37,940 nucleotides of DNA from Hellea sp042093735 (GTDB taxonomy: Bacteria > Pseudomonadota > Alphaproteobacteria > Caulobacterales > Maricaulaceae): the NCBI GenBank assembly GCA_042093735.1, contig JBELEM010000019.1:1-37940 (forward strand), given 5' to 3'. Made by a program: the position numbers and the translations under genes. The notes beneath the pieces were generated by a model. That model ran no database searches and was not told where the DNA came from. It saw nothing but the letters and a program-made list of their open reading frames with translations. Below, piece after piece: positions 16,702 to 25,389 of the stretch (its first letter is position 1; each line of letters starts with the position of its first letter).

Positions 16702-18609
16702 CTATTTATCGTTAGATAATACAGGTTGCTCAGTATCTGATAGGTAGTCGTCTAATTTTGAGGTAAGACGCTGAGATTGTAGCATATCTTCTCTACGCGC
16801 CCGGTTTAGTAGTTCTTGGGTCAAAGGACGAGCATCAGTAGCGCTTCTAATAATTTTAGGACGTAAAAACACCATCAAATTAGTTTTCTTACGTGACTTT
16901 CCTTTCGACTGGAAAGCTCTTCCAATTATTGGTAAATCACCTAATAGTGGAACTTTAGAAAAATCAATTTGCTCGTCATCCTGAAGTAATCCCCCCAAAA
17001 CAATAATCTCTCCATCATTAGCAAGAACAGTTGTCTCGATTTCACGCTTATTCGTAACAAAGTCAGACGATAATGATGTAATAGCACCGGCAATTGACGA
17101 AACTTCCTGTTTTATTTCAAGACGGATAACGTCTCCTTCAGAAATTTGTGGCAATACCTCAAGCTTAATTCCAACCTCTTTTCTCTCAAAGGTTCTAAAA
17201 GGATTAATACTGTTAGAGCCCATGCCTAAACTTTCGCCTGTTGTAATTGGTATCTCTTGGCCCACTAAGAATGTTGCAGGAACATTATCCAGAGTTGTAA
17301 CAAATGGTGTGGATAAGATATTAGAATCTTCATCAGTTTCTAATGCATTAATGACAACAGAATATAACATGTCGTTATCAACTCCACTTAAACCGGCTAA
17401 TCCGCCATCAGAACCTGCCAGTGAATTAAGTAAATTAGCTTGCTCTATAGTATCAAATCCATCTTGTGCACCTGCAGCCAAAGCAGCTACTCCCAAAATA
17501 TTAGGGGATGAACGCGAAAAATTTGATGATAAGAGAGGAACGCTGCTACCATTCAATCCGGCTAATGCAAATTGTACGCCAAGCTCTTTGGCCGTAGTAT
17601 CTGAAATTTCAACGATAATGGCTTCAACTAAAACCTGAGGGCGGCGCACGTCTAATCTTCTAATTATCTGCTCCAAGGCAACTTGTGTTTCACCTGAAGA
17701 GCTTATAACTAGTGTATTACTTTCTGCATCATAAGCAACGGTAGGCAACGGCTGCCCTTCACTTTGGTAATTAGGCAAAAGGTTTACAAGCAAGTCAATT
17801 ATAGAGGCGCCATCGGCATATCGAAGAGGGACAATACTTACAGCTCCCCTCGGGTTTACACTGCCGTCTTCTAAAGCATTGAGAATACTTTTTAACTTTA
17901 TTAAATCTGCTTTAGTGCCTTCAATGACGATGCTATTTGTACCTGGCACTGCTACAACTTTATAGGTAGGCTTTGAGCCTCCTAAGCTCTTTAAAACTTC
18001 CTCTGCATCCGAAGCTAGAAGGTTTTTTAATCTGATTGTTTCAATCTCTGAGTCTTTAACATCTAATGCCTTAATAATTTCGCGAGCTTTTCTTAGGTTT
18101 TCAGGAAAATCAGTAATAACCAATACTTTCCCTCCAGGGCTTGCTGTGAGCTGACCTTGGCTGTGCATAACAGGTTTGATTAAGCGCGCGGCTTCAGAGG
18201 CGTCATTATTTTGAAGCTTTATAACAATTGTTGCAAATCTTCCATTAAACCCATTGCCTGTTGTAAATGGTGCATCTTGAGCGGCACCCTGGATTAATGT
18301 AATGCGGTATTCACCCGTAGCAGTTCGAACTAAAGTATAACCATGGACCCTCATAACATCTTTAAAGACCTCAAAAACCTCTCTTTTTGATAGTGACTGC
18401 TCAGATGAAATCGTAACCTTACCTTGCACCCTAGGGTCAACTATAAAAGTATTTCCTGTGACTGTGGAAACATCGTCAATAAAAGCCCTAATTTCTGCTT
18501 CCTGCATAGTAATAAGGTGATCTCCCGCACTATGCGCAAAATTAATAAATCCAACAAAAGCAAATAGAAATGAAAAAAGAGCAATATGTAACTTTTGTTT
18601 TATTCTCAT
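16702..18609 (-). CDS. gspD: Type II secretion system secretin GspD
   Basis: The outer-membrane channel through which T2SS substrates leave the cell, a multimeric secretin. It has 635 residues, a signal peptide (LFSFLFAFVGFINFAHSA), an N0 domain at about 33-110, N1-N3 repeats to about 330, and the secretin domain to about 600. Diagnostic stretches are VLVEAIIVEISDTTAKELGV, VPATFLVGQEIPITTG and TNLMVFLRPKIIRS. The gate-region insertion contains a Gly/Leu-rich loop (NSLAGSDGGLAGLSG). Its ATG overlaps the gspC stop as ATGA, so translation is coupled. The remaining T2SS genes (E to M) are not in the window. Confidence 0.95.
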   Translation of the reverse strand: MRIKQKLHIALFSFLFAFVGFINFAHSAGDHLITMQEAEIRAFIDDVSTVTGNTFIVDPRVQGKVTISSEQSLSKREVFEVFKDVMRVHGYTLVRTATGEYRITLIQGAAQDAPFTTGNGFNGRFATIVIKLQNNDASEAARLIKPVMHSQGQLTASPGGKVLVITDFPENLRKAREIIKALDVKDSEIETIRLKNLLASDAEEVLKSLGGSKPTYKVVAVPGTNSIVIEGTKADLIKLKSILNALEDGSVNPRGAVSIVPLRYADGASIIDLLVNLLPNYQSEGQPLPTVAYDAESNTLVISSSGETQVALEQIIRRLDVRRPQVLVEAIIVEISDTTAKELGVQFALAGLNGSSVPLLSSNFSRSSPNILGVAALAAGAQDGFDTIEQANLLNSLAGSDGGLAGLSGVDNDMLYSVVINALETDEDSNILSTPFVTTLDNVPATFLVGQEIPITTGESLGMGSNSINPFRTFERKEVGIKLEVLPQISEGDVIRLEIKQEVSSIAGAITSLSSDFVTNKREIETTVLANDGEIIVLGGLLQDDEQIDFSKVPLLGDLPIIGRAFQSKGKSRKKTNLMVFLRPKIIRSATDARPLTQELLNRARREDMLQSQRLTSKLDDYLSDTEQPVLSNDK

Positions 18610-19430
18610 GATTGCAACCCAATTTTTATTTTTTCTGTCTTACCATTTCTTGTTATTGTAAAAACAATATTACCACTTTTTCTGGACTGCTCAAACAGTT
18701 TAACAAAATTTGGGAACCCAGTACTAATATCAACACCGTCTATAGCAGTTATAATATCCTCATCTAAAAAACCATACTTTTTTAAATCCATATTAGGTTG
18801 GTTTTGCTTAATTGAATATCCCTTTAGCTTACCCGCTTCACTAACCCTTCTTAAGGATAGATTTTGAAATAAAAGATCAATATCGAAATCAGTGCTTCTA
18901 GTCACAAAGCTTTCTTTACTTAAAACATTATTATTTTTGGCCGCATCATTTCTCCCGCTTAGGCCGGTTATCTCTTCTTTATTAAAGGTAAGCCTCTGTA
19001 TTTTTCCATCAACATCTATGATTATATAATTTTTTTGAATAGATTTCAGAGCAACGCCTGGGTATATCAGTTCTCCAACTTTATAACTTTTCTGTTTTTC
19101 ATCAGACTTTCTTAAAATAGCAGTACCATTAGGGCCTGCTATCATACCTGTAAGAACTAAATTTAAAGTAGTTTCTGGTGCGTTCTGACCAATTTGTATT
19201 TGGGCATTAGTTTCTTCGGGTGTTTTTCTATTAAATGGATCAACTACAAATTTAAAAGTTTTTTTATCAGAAAGTGAGCTGCTTTGACTCTTTTTAATCT
19301 CTAAATTTGAGGGTATCCAAGCAGACGATGGGGATGCAAAACTAATAATTGATTTTACTAATACATAAAAAATAGCACAAACGATCAATAAGTTTACGAA
19401 CCGATAAGTTAATGTAATTAACTTTTCCAT
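18606..19430 (-). CDS. gspC: Type II secretion system protein GspC
   Basis: The inner-membrane T2SS component that links the cytoplasmic assembly platform to the secretin. The 274-residue protein has one N-terminal membrane segment (about 10-30), a homology region (about 85-150, LNLVLTGMIAGPNGTAILRK ... YKVGELIYPGVALKSI) that in relatives binds the GspD N0 domain, and a C-terminal PDZ domain (about 195-272, with GFLDEDIITAIDGVDI). It overlaps gspD by 4 bases and follows the amidase gene by 35 bp on the same strand. Confidence 0.93.
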   Translation of the reverse strand: MEKLITLTYRFVNLLIVCAIFYVLVKSIISFASPSSAWIPSNLEIKKSQSSSLSDKKTFKFVVDPFNRKTPEETNAQIQIGQNAPETTLNLVLTGMIAGPNGTAILRKSDEKQKSYKVGELIYPGVALKSIQKNYIIIDVDGKIQRLTFNKEEITGLSGRNDAAKNNNVLSKESFVTRSTDFDIDLLFQNLSLRRVSEAGKLKGYSIKQNQPNMDLKKYGFLDEDIITAIDGVDISTGFPNFVKLFEQSRKSGNIVFTITRNGKTEKIKIGLQS

Positions 19431-19465
19431 TATTTTGATATCACGATCTTTAATAAATACATAGT

Positions 19466-21037
19466 TTATTCTTCTAAGACATTACCAGAAGTCATGGTTT
19501 CGATCGACGGTAAATAGCTAGGCCGTATACGCAGGCTACCGCTGGCCTGTTCATATGCATACCCCATTGCTATAACCTCTTTGTCTTGTCCTGATCCACC
19601 TATGAAAGAAAGACCAGTTGGTAGGTTTTTATAAGTTCCCATTGGTACGGTTATATGAGGGTAACCCGCAATTGCCGGTATCCATCCCGCACCTGTTCCT
19701 CCAGGGTAAGTATCCCCGTACATGTGGTCTATCAGAAATGTTGGCGCAGCACTTGGAGCCATAAGAAAATCTACCTTATATTGCTCCATTAATTTATCAA
19801 TTCCATTTTCCCTCGTCGCACTTAGTATCAACTCTAATGACTCCTTGTAGTCTTCGGAATTTAAGTTATCCAATTTTTCAGATGATAAAAATATTGATTG
19901 ATCAAATATTTTTAGTTCTCTCTCATCTTTCTTATTAAACTCAATCAAATCCTTAAGGCTTCTTACTTCAACGTCAGTATTAGTTGTAGGGAGATAATTA
20001 TTTAAAGTTGCTTTGAACTCATACTTCAAAACTTTATAGGCGGCTTCAAAAAAGCCTTCACCCGGATCCCAAGACTCTATTTCTACAAAATTAAAACCTT
20101 TGGCTTTTAATTCTTCAATAGCTTTATTGAAATTTTTATTAACTCCAAAGTTATTCCCTTTAGCGAAATTCAATATTCCAATATTTATGCTATGAGGTGC
20201 AGCCTTACCTAAATTATTTACATAGCTACCATCACCTTCTGTCATTGCATCCATCATGATAGCTGCTCCCTCAACAGTGAGTGTCATTGGTCCAGCGGTA
20301 TCTTGCGTAGAAGAAATTGGAATAATATGCTCTTGCGATAACAAACCCACAGTTGGCTTAAAGCCAACTATTCCGTTCATAGTTGACGGACATATAATGG
20401 ATCCATTTGTCTCTGTTCCTATAGCCGCTGCAACAATTCCGGAGGCAACTGCTGCGCCACTTCCAGAACTTGACCCACAGGGCGAACGATTAAGTACATG
20501 AGGGTTCTTTACCTGACCGCGGACTGCAGACCAACCACTTGTGGATGACTCAGATCGAAAATTAGCCCATTGTGATAAGTTAGTTTTGCCTAATATAACA
20601 GCCCCTTTATCCCTGAGTTTCTTAACTATAGGGGAGTCACGATTGTTTTTATTATTAATTAAAGCCCAGCTTCCCCCTGTAGTCGGCAGATCATCTTTTG
20701 TTTCCACATTGTCCTTGATAAGAATAGGTTTTCCATAGAGAGGACTATATTTATTGTCTTCTTCAAGTTTAGCATCCAATTTCCGAGCAATTTCTAAAGC
20801 CTCTGGGTTTATAGAAAGAACACTTTGCAAGTTAGGCCCACCCTTATCAATATTATCAATTCGGGCCAATGCTTTTAAAACAAGTTCTTCTGATGAAAAT
20901 CCTTGTTCTGATAATACTGGAGCGAAAGTATCGTCATCAGTAAAATTTTCTTTTTCTAACTTTACTTGTGTGCACCCGACTAAAATAATTATTAATATAA
21001 CTAGCAGAGAATATTTATTAAGTTTCATGTGGTTCAT
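19466..21037 (-). CDS. Lipoprotein amidase (amidase-signature family)
   Basis: An envelope-anchored hydrolase of amide bonds, 523 residues. The N-terminus is a lipoprotein signal with lipobox LVGC at C22. The amidase-signature triad is complete: K108 in PILIKDN, S189 in SPCGSSSGSG and S213 in TETNGSI, with the Ser-Ser spacing of 24 seen in fatty acid amide hydrolase. The ATG three codons later (21028) is an equally good start and gives a neater signal peptide. The substrate is unknown: peptide amides, acylated amino acids or cell-wall amides are all possible. The gene stands between DUF1501 and gspC, all on one strand. Exported members of this family are less common than cytoplasmic ones. Confidence 0.87.
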   Translation of the reverse strand: MNHMKLNKYSLLVILIIILVGCTQVKLEKENFTDDDTFAPVLSEQGFSSEELVLKALARIDNIDKGGPNLQSVLSINPEALEIARKLDAKLEEDNKYSPLYGKPILIKDNVETKDDLPTTGGSWALINNKNNRDSPIVKKLRDKGAVILGKTNLSQWANFRSESSTSGWSAVRGQVKNPHVLNRSPCGSSSGSGAAVASGIVAAAIGTETNGSIICPSTMNGIVGFKPTVGLLSQEHIIPISSTQDTAGPMTLTVEGAAIMMDAMTEGDGSYVNNLGKAAPHSINIGILNFAKGNNFGVNKNFNKAIEELKAKGFNFVEIESWDPGEGFFEAAYKVLKYEFKATLNNYLPTTNTDVEVRSLKDLIEFNKKDERELKIFDQSIFLSSEKLDNLNSEDYKESLELILSATRENGIDKLMEQYKVDFLMAPSAAPTFLIDHMYGDTYPGGTGAGWIPAIAGYPHITVPMGTYKNLPTGLSFIGGSGQDKEVIAMGYAYEQASGSLRIRPSYLPSIETMTSGNVLEE

Positions 21038-21113
21038 TTCAATATCTAGTTTAAAAATAAGATTAAAGCCGATTTTTAAATTATTTAAAAGAGTTAATCC
21101 ATGAAATACTTGA

Positions 21114-22529
21114 TTAAATAAAACCTAAGTTTTTTTCGTTAAAATTATTTAAATTTGGTAAGGCATCATTTAATTCACTTTGATCTAAACCAAACCAGCC
21201 CCCGAGTGTAGCGGCGTATTGATCGACAGAAGTAGTTGGAATCAACCTTCCTCGGTCCCCCGTATAGGCGAGATCACCCCTGTCATAAGGCGGTATTTCA
21301 CCATATATCCTTTGGCCATTCACAGCGCCTCCAACAACGAGATGGTGAGCGCCCCATCCATGATCCGTACCATCACCATTTTCAACAGCGGTTCGGCCAA
21401 AATCCGATGCTGTAAAAAGAGTGACTTTATCTGATATACCCATCTCAACCATAGCGTTTTGGAAGGCGCTAATCGATAGTGATATCTGAGTTTCCAATCT
21501 AGGCATATCGGTATGCTGATTATCATGAGTATCAAAGCCGCCTATCGCGACATAAAATATTTGTCTCCTAACATTAAGGTTATTACGTGCTGAAATTGTA
21601 TTAGCTACGGTTCTTAATTGATTGCCGAGATAACTATCAGGGAATTGAGTGTTAATTCCAACGGAGTTATTTAAAGCGGATTTATAAGTTTCTACATTTC
21701 TGATGGCACGACCATTAATATTGATAAGGTCTTTTCCAAATAAATTATCTGAAGTTACATCCGTCGCGTTAATGTGATCTCTAAGAGCATTAATAGCTGT
21801 AGTAGAAGAGCCTCCCGTTCCTAAACGCCAATTTTGCTCTAAAATATTCGCAGAGCTAGGGCTTCCCTTAGCCAAAAACTGCCTGATATTAGTACTTGAT
21901 AAAAATACATCGTTACCGCTTGTTGATATAGCAGAAAACACTGGATCTGATATAATATCAGCTTCAAGAATAGGCTCTAAAAGGCGTCCACCCCAACCAC
22001 TTTGAGTACCTTCCGTTCCAAAGCTCATCCAAGTAGACTGTTGGTCATTATGCGAAAATAGCCGCGTAGGAAGTTGAACCGATCCATTATTCATACTTGT
22101 ACGGTTTGTGGGCTCTATTAATGGGCCAACATTTCCCACAATTGCGGCTTGGCCTGAATTAAATAAATTTTGCAATTCTGGCACACCAGATGAAAATCCA
22201 AATTTGCGCCCACCTAAATTACTATTAAGAGCGTCAATTTCTAATATATTATCAATATCTCTCGACGAATTTCCGCTGCCAACACCATAGGCTTCAAACA
22301 TTCCAGGCCTCACACTTGCAAGTGCATTATATGACGGTAGGTCTTTTGGTAAAATAAAATCCATACTATCCATGCCTCCCTTAAGAAACACGCACACGAG
22401 GGCTTTATAATCGTTAACTTCAGCTGAAAAAGAATTCGTACTACCCAGTGCAGCCAATAATCCGGTACCTGCTGAGAAACCAAGAGCACTCGAGGATTTT
22501 AAAAACCGCCTTCTGTTAATATATGACAT
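21114..22529 (-). CDS. DUF1501 family protein with Tat signal
   Basis: A 471-residue exported protein of uncharacterised family DUF1501, whose members resemble the alkaline phosphatase/sulfatase fold. The N-terminus INRRRFLKSSSALGFSAG is a twin-arginine signal, so it should be exported folded. Family landmarks are FLKGGMDSMDFILP, FSHNDQQSTWMSFG, GGFDTHDNQ and TASDFGRTAVENGDGTDHGWG, with Asp/His residues that could bind metal. An AAGG overlapping the DUF1800 stop is spaced 8 nt from this ATG, so translation is coupled. DUF1501 and DUF1800 genes are found together in many bacteria; the biochemical role is unknown. Confidence 0.9.
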   Translation of the reverse strand: MSYINRRRFLKSSSALGFSAGTGLLAALGSTNSFSAEVNDYKALVCVFLKGGMDSMDFILPKDLPSYNALASVRPGMFEAYGVGSGNSSRDIDNILEIDALNSNLGGRKFGFSSGVPELQNLFNSGQAAIVGNVGPLIEPTNRTSMNNGSVQLPTRLFSHNDQQSTWMSFGTEGTQSGWGGRLLEPILEADIISDPVFSAISTSGNDVFLSSTNIRQFLAKGSPSSANILEQNWRLGTGGSSTTAINALRDHINATDVTSDNLFGKDLININGRAIRNVETYKSALNNSVGINTQFPDSYLGNQLRTVANTISARNNLNVRRQIFYVAIGGFDTHDNQHTDMPRLETQISLSISAFQNAMVEMGISDKVTLFTASDFGRTAVENGDGTDHGWGAHHLVVGGAVNGQRIYGEIPPYDRGDLAYTGDRGRLIPTTSVDQYAATLGGWFGLDQSELNDALPNLNNFNEKNLGFI

Positions 22530-22539
22530 TTCCCCTACC

Positions 22540-24282
22540 TTATAGCGCTAATGAAAATTCGGTTGATGTGACGGCCATATAGACTGCTACTGCTACGCGA
22601 TTCCATCGATCATCAGCAGTATTGTCTTCGTGGTCTGACCTAATAGGCATTTCGTTTAAAATAGTAGTTATACGTTCTTTTGTTTTATTTTTCATCAGCC
22701 CTCCAAGTAAAAGAATATCCAAATGTTCTACTAATTGCTCAGGTGCCTCCGCGAGAGTAACTTCATAGCTATAATCAGGTACAAAGCTATCAAGCGATGG
22801 ATCTCTTGTTGGAGAGCTATTAAAAACATACTCTAACATCCAGTCACTATACCCTATGACTGAACCCTCATGGATAATTTGCAATTCGGGTGCTGTTAAT
22901 CCTTCATTTCCGCTGTATGATTGTGGGGCTATAAAACCGGGACGATAAAAATTAAAAACAGATGGTGCTTGAAAGGGTTGCTGGCCTAGCCCCTCATTAC
23001 TTCGAGCATGGAATAAAAGGGCCCACTCATTTTCAGCAAATACATTACCCACATCAAAAGCCCTTGCCCAATGAATAAATCTCAAAACTGGCTCTCTTAT
23101 CTTTCCGTCTGTATTTGATTTTGCTTCGCCGTTAAAAAATTGTTCATCAAGTAAAATAGCCGCTAATGTAGCCTTTAAGTCTCCTCTTACCCCTTCTCCA
23201 AACTGCGCATTATCCGCAGATGTATAGCTACCATTCTCAAAAGCTGTTGCGACGCGTTCAATATATTCAGGGGTTGGGCTACTTGCAGTAAAACGCTGAA
23301 TCAAGCGGGAAGCTATAAAAGGAGCGAGATTTGGATGCTCAAAAATATGATCAATTGCCTGATCTATTGCAGCATCACCATCAACGTAAGCGCCAATTGT
23401 CTTACCAAGAAATTGCTTTTCATTTTTACTGTGATAATTTTGATACATTACCAAAGGGGCAATTTCGTCATAATCTTCACAATTCCAAAAGTCTATCCCT
23501 CCGCAACTTAGTCCTGTAAATACTCTCGCAAGCCCGACAATGTCCTCATTACTATACGTTTCCACAGGCATCCCATTCACTAACTTTTGAGTGCCATCAA
23601 TATTCAACTCAGTAACACCCACAGTAAAAAGCTGTAAGAACTCCCTTGCATAGTTTTCATCTGGTGTTTGAAGTGGATTTTGGTTGGAATTGTCTCTATT
23701 ACGGTAATAGGTCAAGAAATTAGCCATGGCTGGAGTATAAGTGATCTCTTTCAATAATTCTTTATAGTTTCCAAATGCATGTTTATATAGCGTATCAACA
23801 TAATGCGCATTCATACGCGGCCTATCGCCCATATTTAAATCAGAAATAACCGTGATCTGTGACAAAGCAAATACCATTCTTTGGCGTAGCTGATCATCTC
23901 CATCAACCATAGCGTTCCAAAAAGCTGCAGAATATGATCTATGCTGAACACCTTCATTATCATCTGTATAGTCCATTACAAAAGGTAAAATATAAGATGG
24001 TGGTTTAGCAAATTCTTCTGAAAGTAATTCTGAGGCATCTCTGTTGATAGCACCTTCAATATCCCCGCGCGACGCCCCAAATGTCATCTTAGATAAAAAT
24101 GATACAACTTCCTGATCAGAATTAAGTTTTAATACTGATGAGACAGGGGGTGTCGGCGGAATTGGAGTTGGCGCAACCGATACCGGCGGGGAGTCATTGC
24201 CGCCTCCGCCACACGAAATTAAAAATACAACCAAGGAGGCTGTTAAAGTATTCTTTAAAGTCTTACTGGCTGTTTTTCTCAT
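22540..24282 (-). CDS. DUF1800 family lipoprotein
   Basis: A 580-residue predicted lipoprotein of uncharacterised family DUF1800. From the ATG at 24282 a signal peptide leads to the lipobox FLISC, followed by four glycines and a Pro/Thr-rich linker. The body has family stretches VSFLSKMTFGASRGDIEGAI, NYAREFLQLFTVG, FTGLSC, RLIQRFTASSPTPEYIERVA and PSVFNFYRPGF. An in-frame GTG at 24300 gives six more residues; neither start has a clear Shine-Dalgarno. It is the first gene of a same-strand series running through DUF1501 and amidase to gspC-D-N, and is divergent from folD across about 190 bp of AT-rich sequence. Function is unknown. Confidence 0.88.
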   Translation of the reverse strand: MRKTASKTLKNTLTASLVVFLISCGGGGNDSPPVSVAPTPIPPTPPVSSVLKLNSDQEVVSFLSKMTFGASRGDIEGAINRDASELLSEEFAKPPSYILPFVMDYTDDNEGVQHRSYSAAFWNAMVDGDDQLRQRMVFALSQITVISDLNMGDRPRMNAHYVDTLYKHAFGNYKELLKEITYTPAMANFLTYYRNRDNSNQNPLQTPDENYAREFLQLFTVGVTELNIDGTQKLVNGMPVETYSNEDIVGLARVFTGLSCGGIDFWNCEDYDEIAPLVMYQNYHSKNEKQFLGKTIGAYVDGDAAIDQAIDHIFEHPNLAPFIASRLIQRFTASSPTPEYIERVATAFENGSYTSADNAQFGEGVRGDLKATLAAILLDEQFFNGEAKSNTDGKIREPVLRFIHWARAFDVGNVFAENEWALLFHARSNEGLGQQPFQAPSVFNFYRPGFIAPQSYSGNEGLTAPELQIIHEGSVIGYSDWMLEYVFNSSPTRDPSLDSFVPDYSYEVTLAEAPEQLVEHLDILLLGGLMKNKTKERITTILNEMPIRSDHEDNTADDRWNRVAVAVYMAVTSTEFSLAL

Positions 24283-24475
24283 ACAGTTTTGCTTGCCCAC
24301 TAATCTAATTACTTTTTAAATATTACCATAATTTATAATATGTCTAGTTAAAGTATGTTAATATTTAATTGTACTAATAACTAAATTACAATTTACATAC
24401 ACAATCATTTAAGTCTATTGGGCTGTTAGATCATTAAATTTTATTCGAAATTGCATTCTAGGTTGGACTTAAAAA

Positions 24476-25363
24476 ATGAAAGCATCAAAAATTGACGGGC
24501 GTATTTTTGCAGAAAACTTAAGAAAAAAAATACGTCAAGCTGTTACGCAATTACCTGATTCTCCTTCACTAGCAGTAGTTCTTGTAGGTGAGGATCCTGC
24601 AAGCCAAGTATACGTTGCTAGTAAAGTCAAATTTACAGAAGAATGCGGAATGAACTCTCTTGAGTATAAATTACCCGCAGATACAAAAGAAACTGAAGTC
24701 GTCAATTTAGTAAAAAAACTAAATGAAAATGATAAGGTTGATGGCATATTAGTTCAGTTACCACTACCTGAGGGAATAAATTCAGATAACGTGATCAAAG
24801 AGATTCATCCCGACAAAGATGTTGATGGCTTAACAGAATCGTCTGCAGGAAGGCTTTCCCTCGGGAAAGCTGGTTTGAGACCGTGCACGCCTACTGGGTG
24901 CGTAATGTTAGCAAAAGATGAACTTGGGGATTTATCTGGAAAGCATTGTGTTGTTCTAGGACGCTCAATACTCGTAGGAAAACCCGCTGCCCTTCTGTTT
25001 TTAGAGCAAAATTGCACAGTCACAATAGCGCACTCACGAACAAAAAATTTAGAGGCCGTTTGCAAAAGTGCAGACATACTCATTGCAGCTGTAGGCCGGC
25101 CTCAAATGGTTCAAGACAGCTGGATAAAAAAAGGGGCCTGCATAATCGATGTAGGAATTAACAGAGTGCCTAGTGTTAAGAGGCCAGGAAAAACAAGATT
25201 AATCGGAGACGTTAATTATACGACTGCTAAAGACGTAGCAGGCTCAATTACACCAGTGCCTGGCGGTGTGGGCCCAATGACAATTGCTTGCCTTTTAAGA
25301 AATACGGTAATAGCGGCTTGTTCACGGCGAAACTGGAAAACTCCCAGCATCCTTGATTTCTAA
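24476..25363 (+). CDS. folD: Methylenetetrahydrofolate dehydrogenase / cyclohydrolase
   Basis: A bifunctional cytoplasmic enzyme that interconverts methylene-, methenyl- and formyl-tetrahydrofolate, supplying one-carbon units. At 295 residues it is full length. Signatures are YVASKVKFTEECGM with the catalytic lysine, ILVQLPLPEG, DKDVDGLT, the nucleotide site VLGRSILVGKPAA and the C-terminal TPVPGGVGPMTIACLLRNT. The ATG at 24476 has no obvious Shine-Dalgarno; the upstream region is AT-rich. It is transcribed alone, divergent from DUF1800 and convergent with the oxidoreductase (26 bp apart). Confidence 0.97.
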   Translation: MKASKIDGRIFAENLRKKIRQAVTQLPDSPSLAVVLVGEDPASQVYVASKVKFTEECGMNSLEYKLPADTKETEVVNLVKKLNENDKVDGILVQLPLPEGINSDNVIKEIHPDKDVDGLTESSAGRLSLGKAGLRPCTPTGCVMLAKDELGDLSGKHCVVLGRSILVGKPAALLFLEQNCTVTIAHSRTKNLEAVCKSADILIAAVGRPQMVQDSWIKKGACIIDVGINRVPSVKRPGKTRLIGDVNYTTAKDVAGSITPVPGGVGPMTIACLLRNTVIAACSRRNWKTPSILDF

Positions 25364-25389
25364 TAGTAAGGTTTTACACAAAACTACCT

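Noticed and set aside
20754..21104. Plus-strand reading frame of over 100 codons opposite the amidase gene
   Set aside because: It is antisense to the conserved amidase coding sequence and its translation shows no recognisable domain.
25364..25389. Terminator between folD and the oxidoreductase
   Set aside because: AAGG/CCTT and TTTT/AAAA arms occur but with a bulge, a short stem and no U-tract on either strand.
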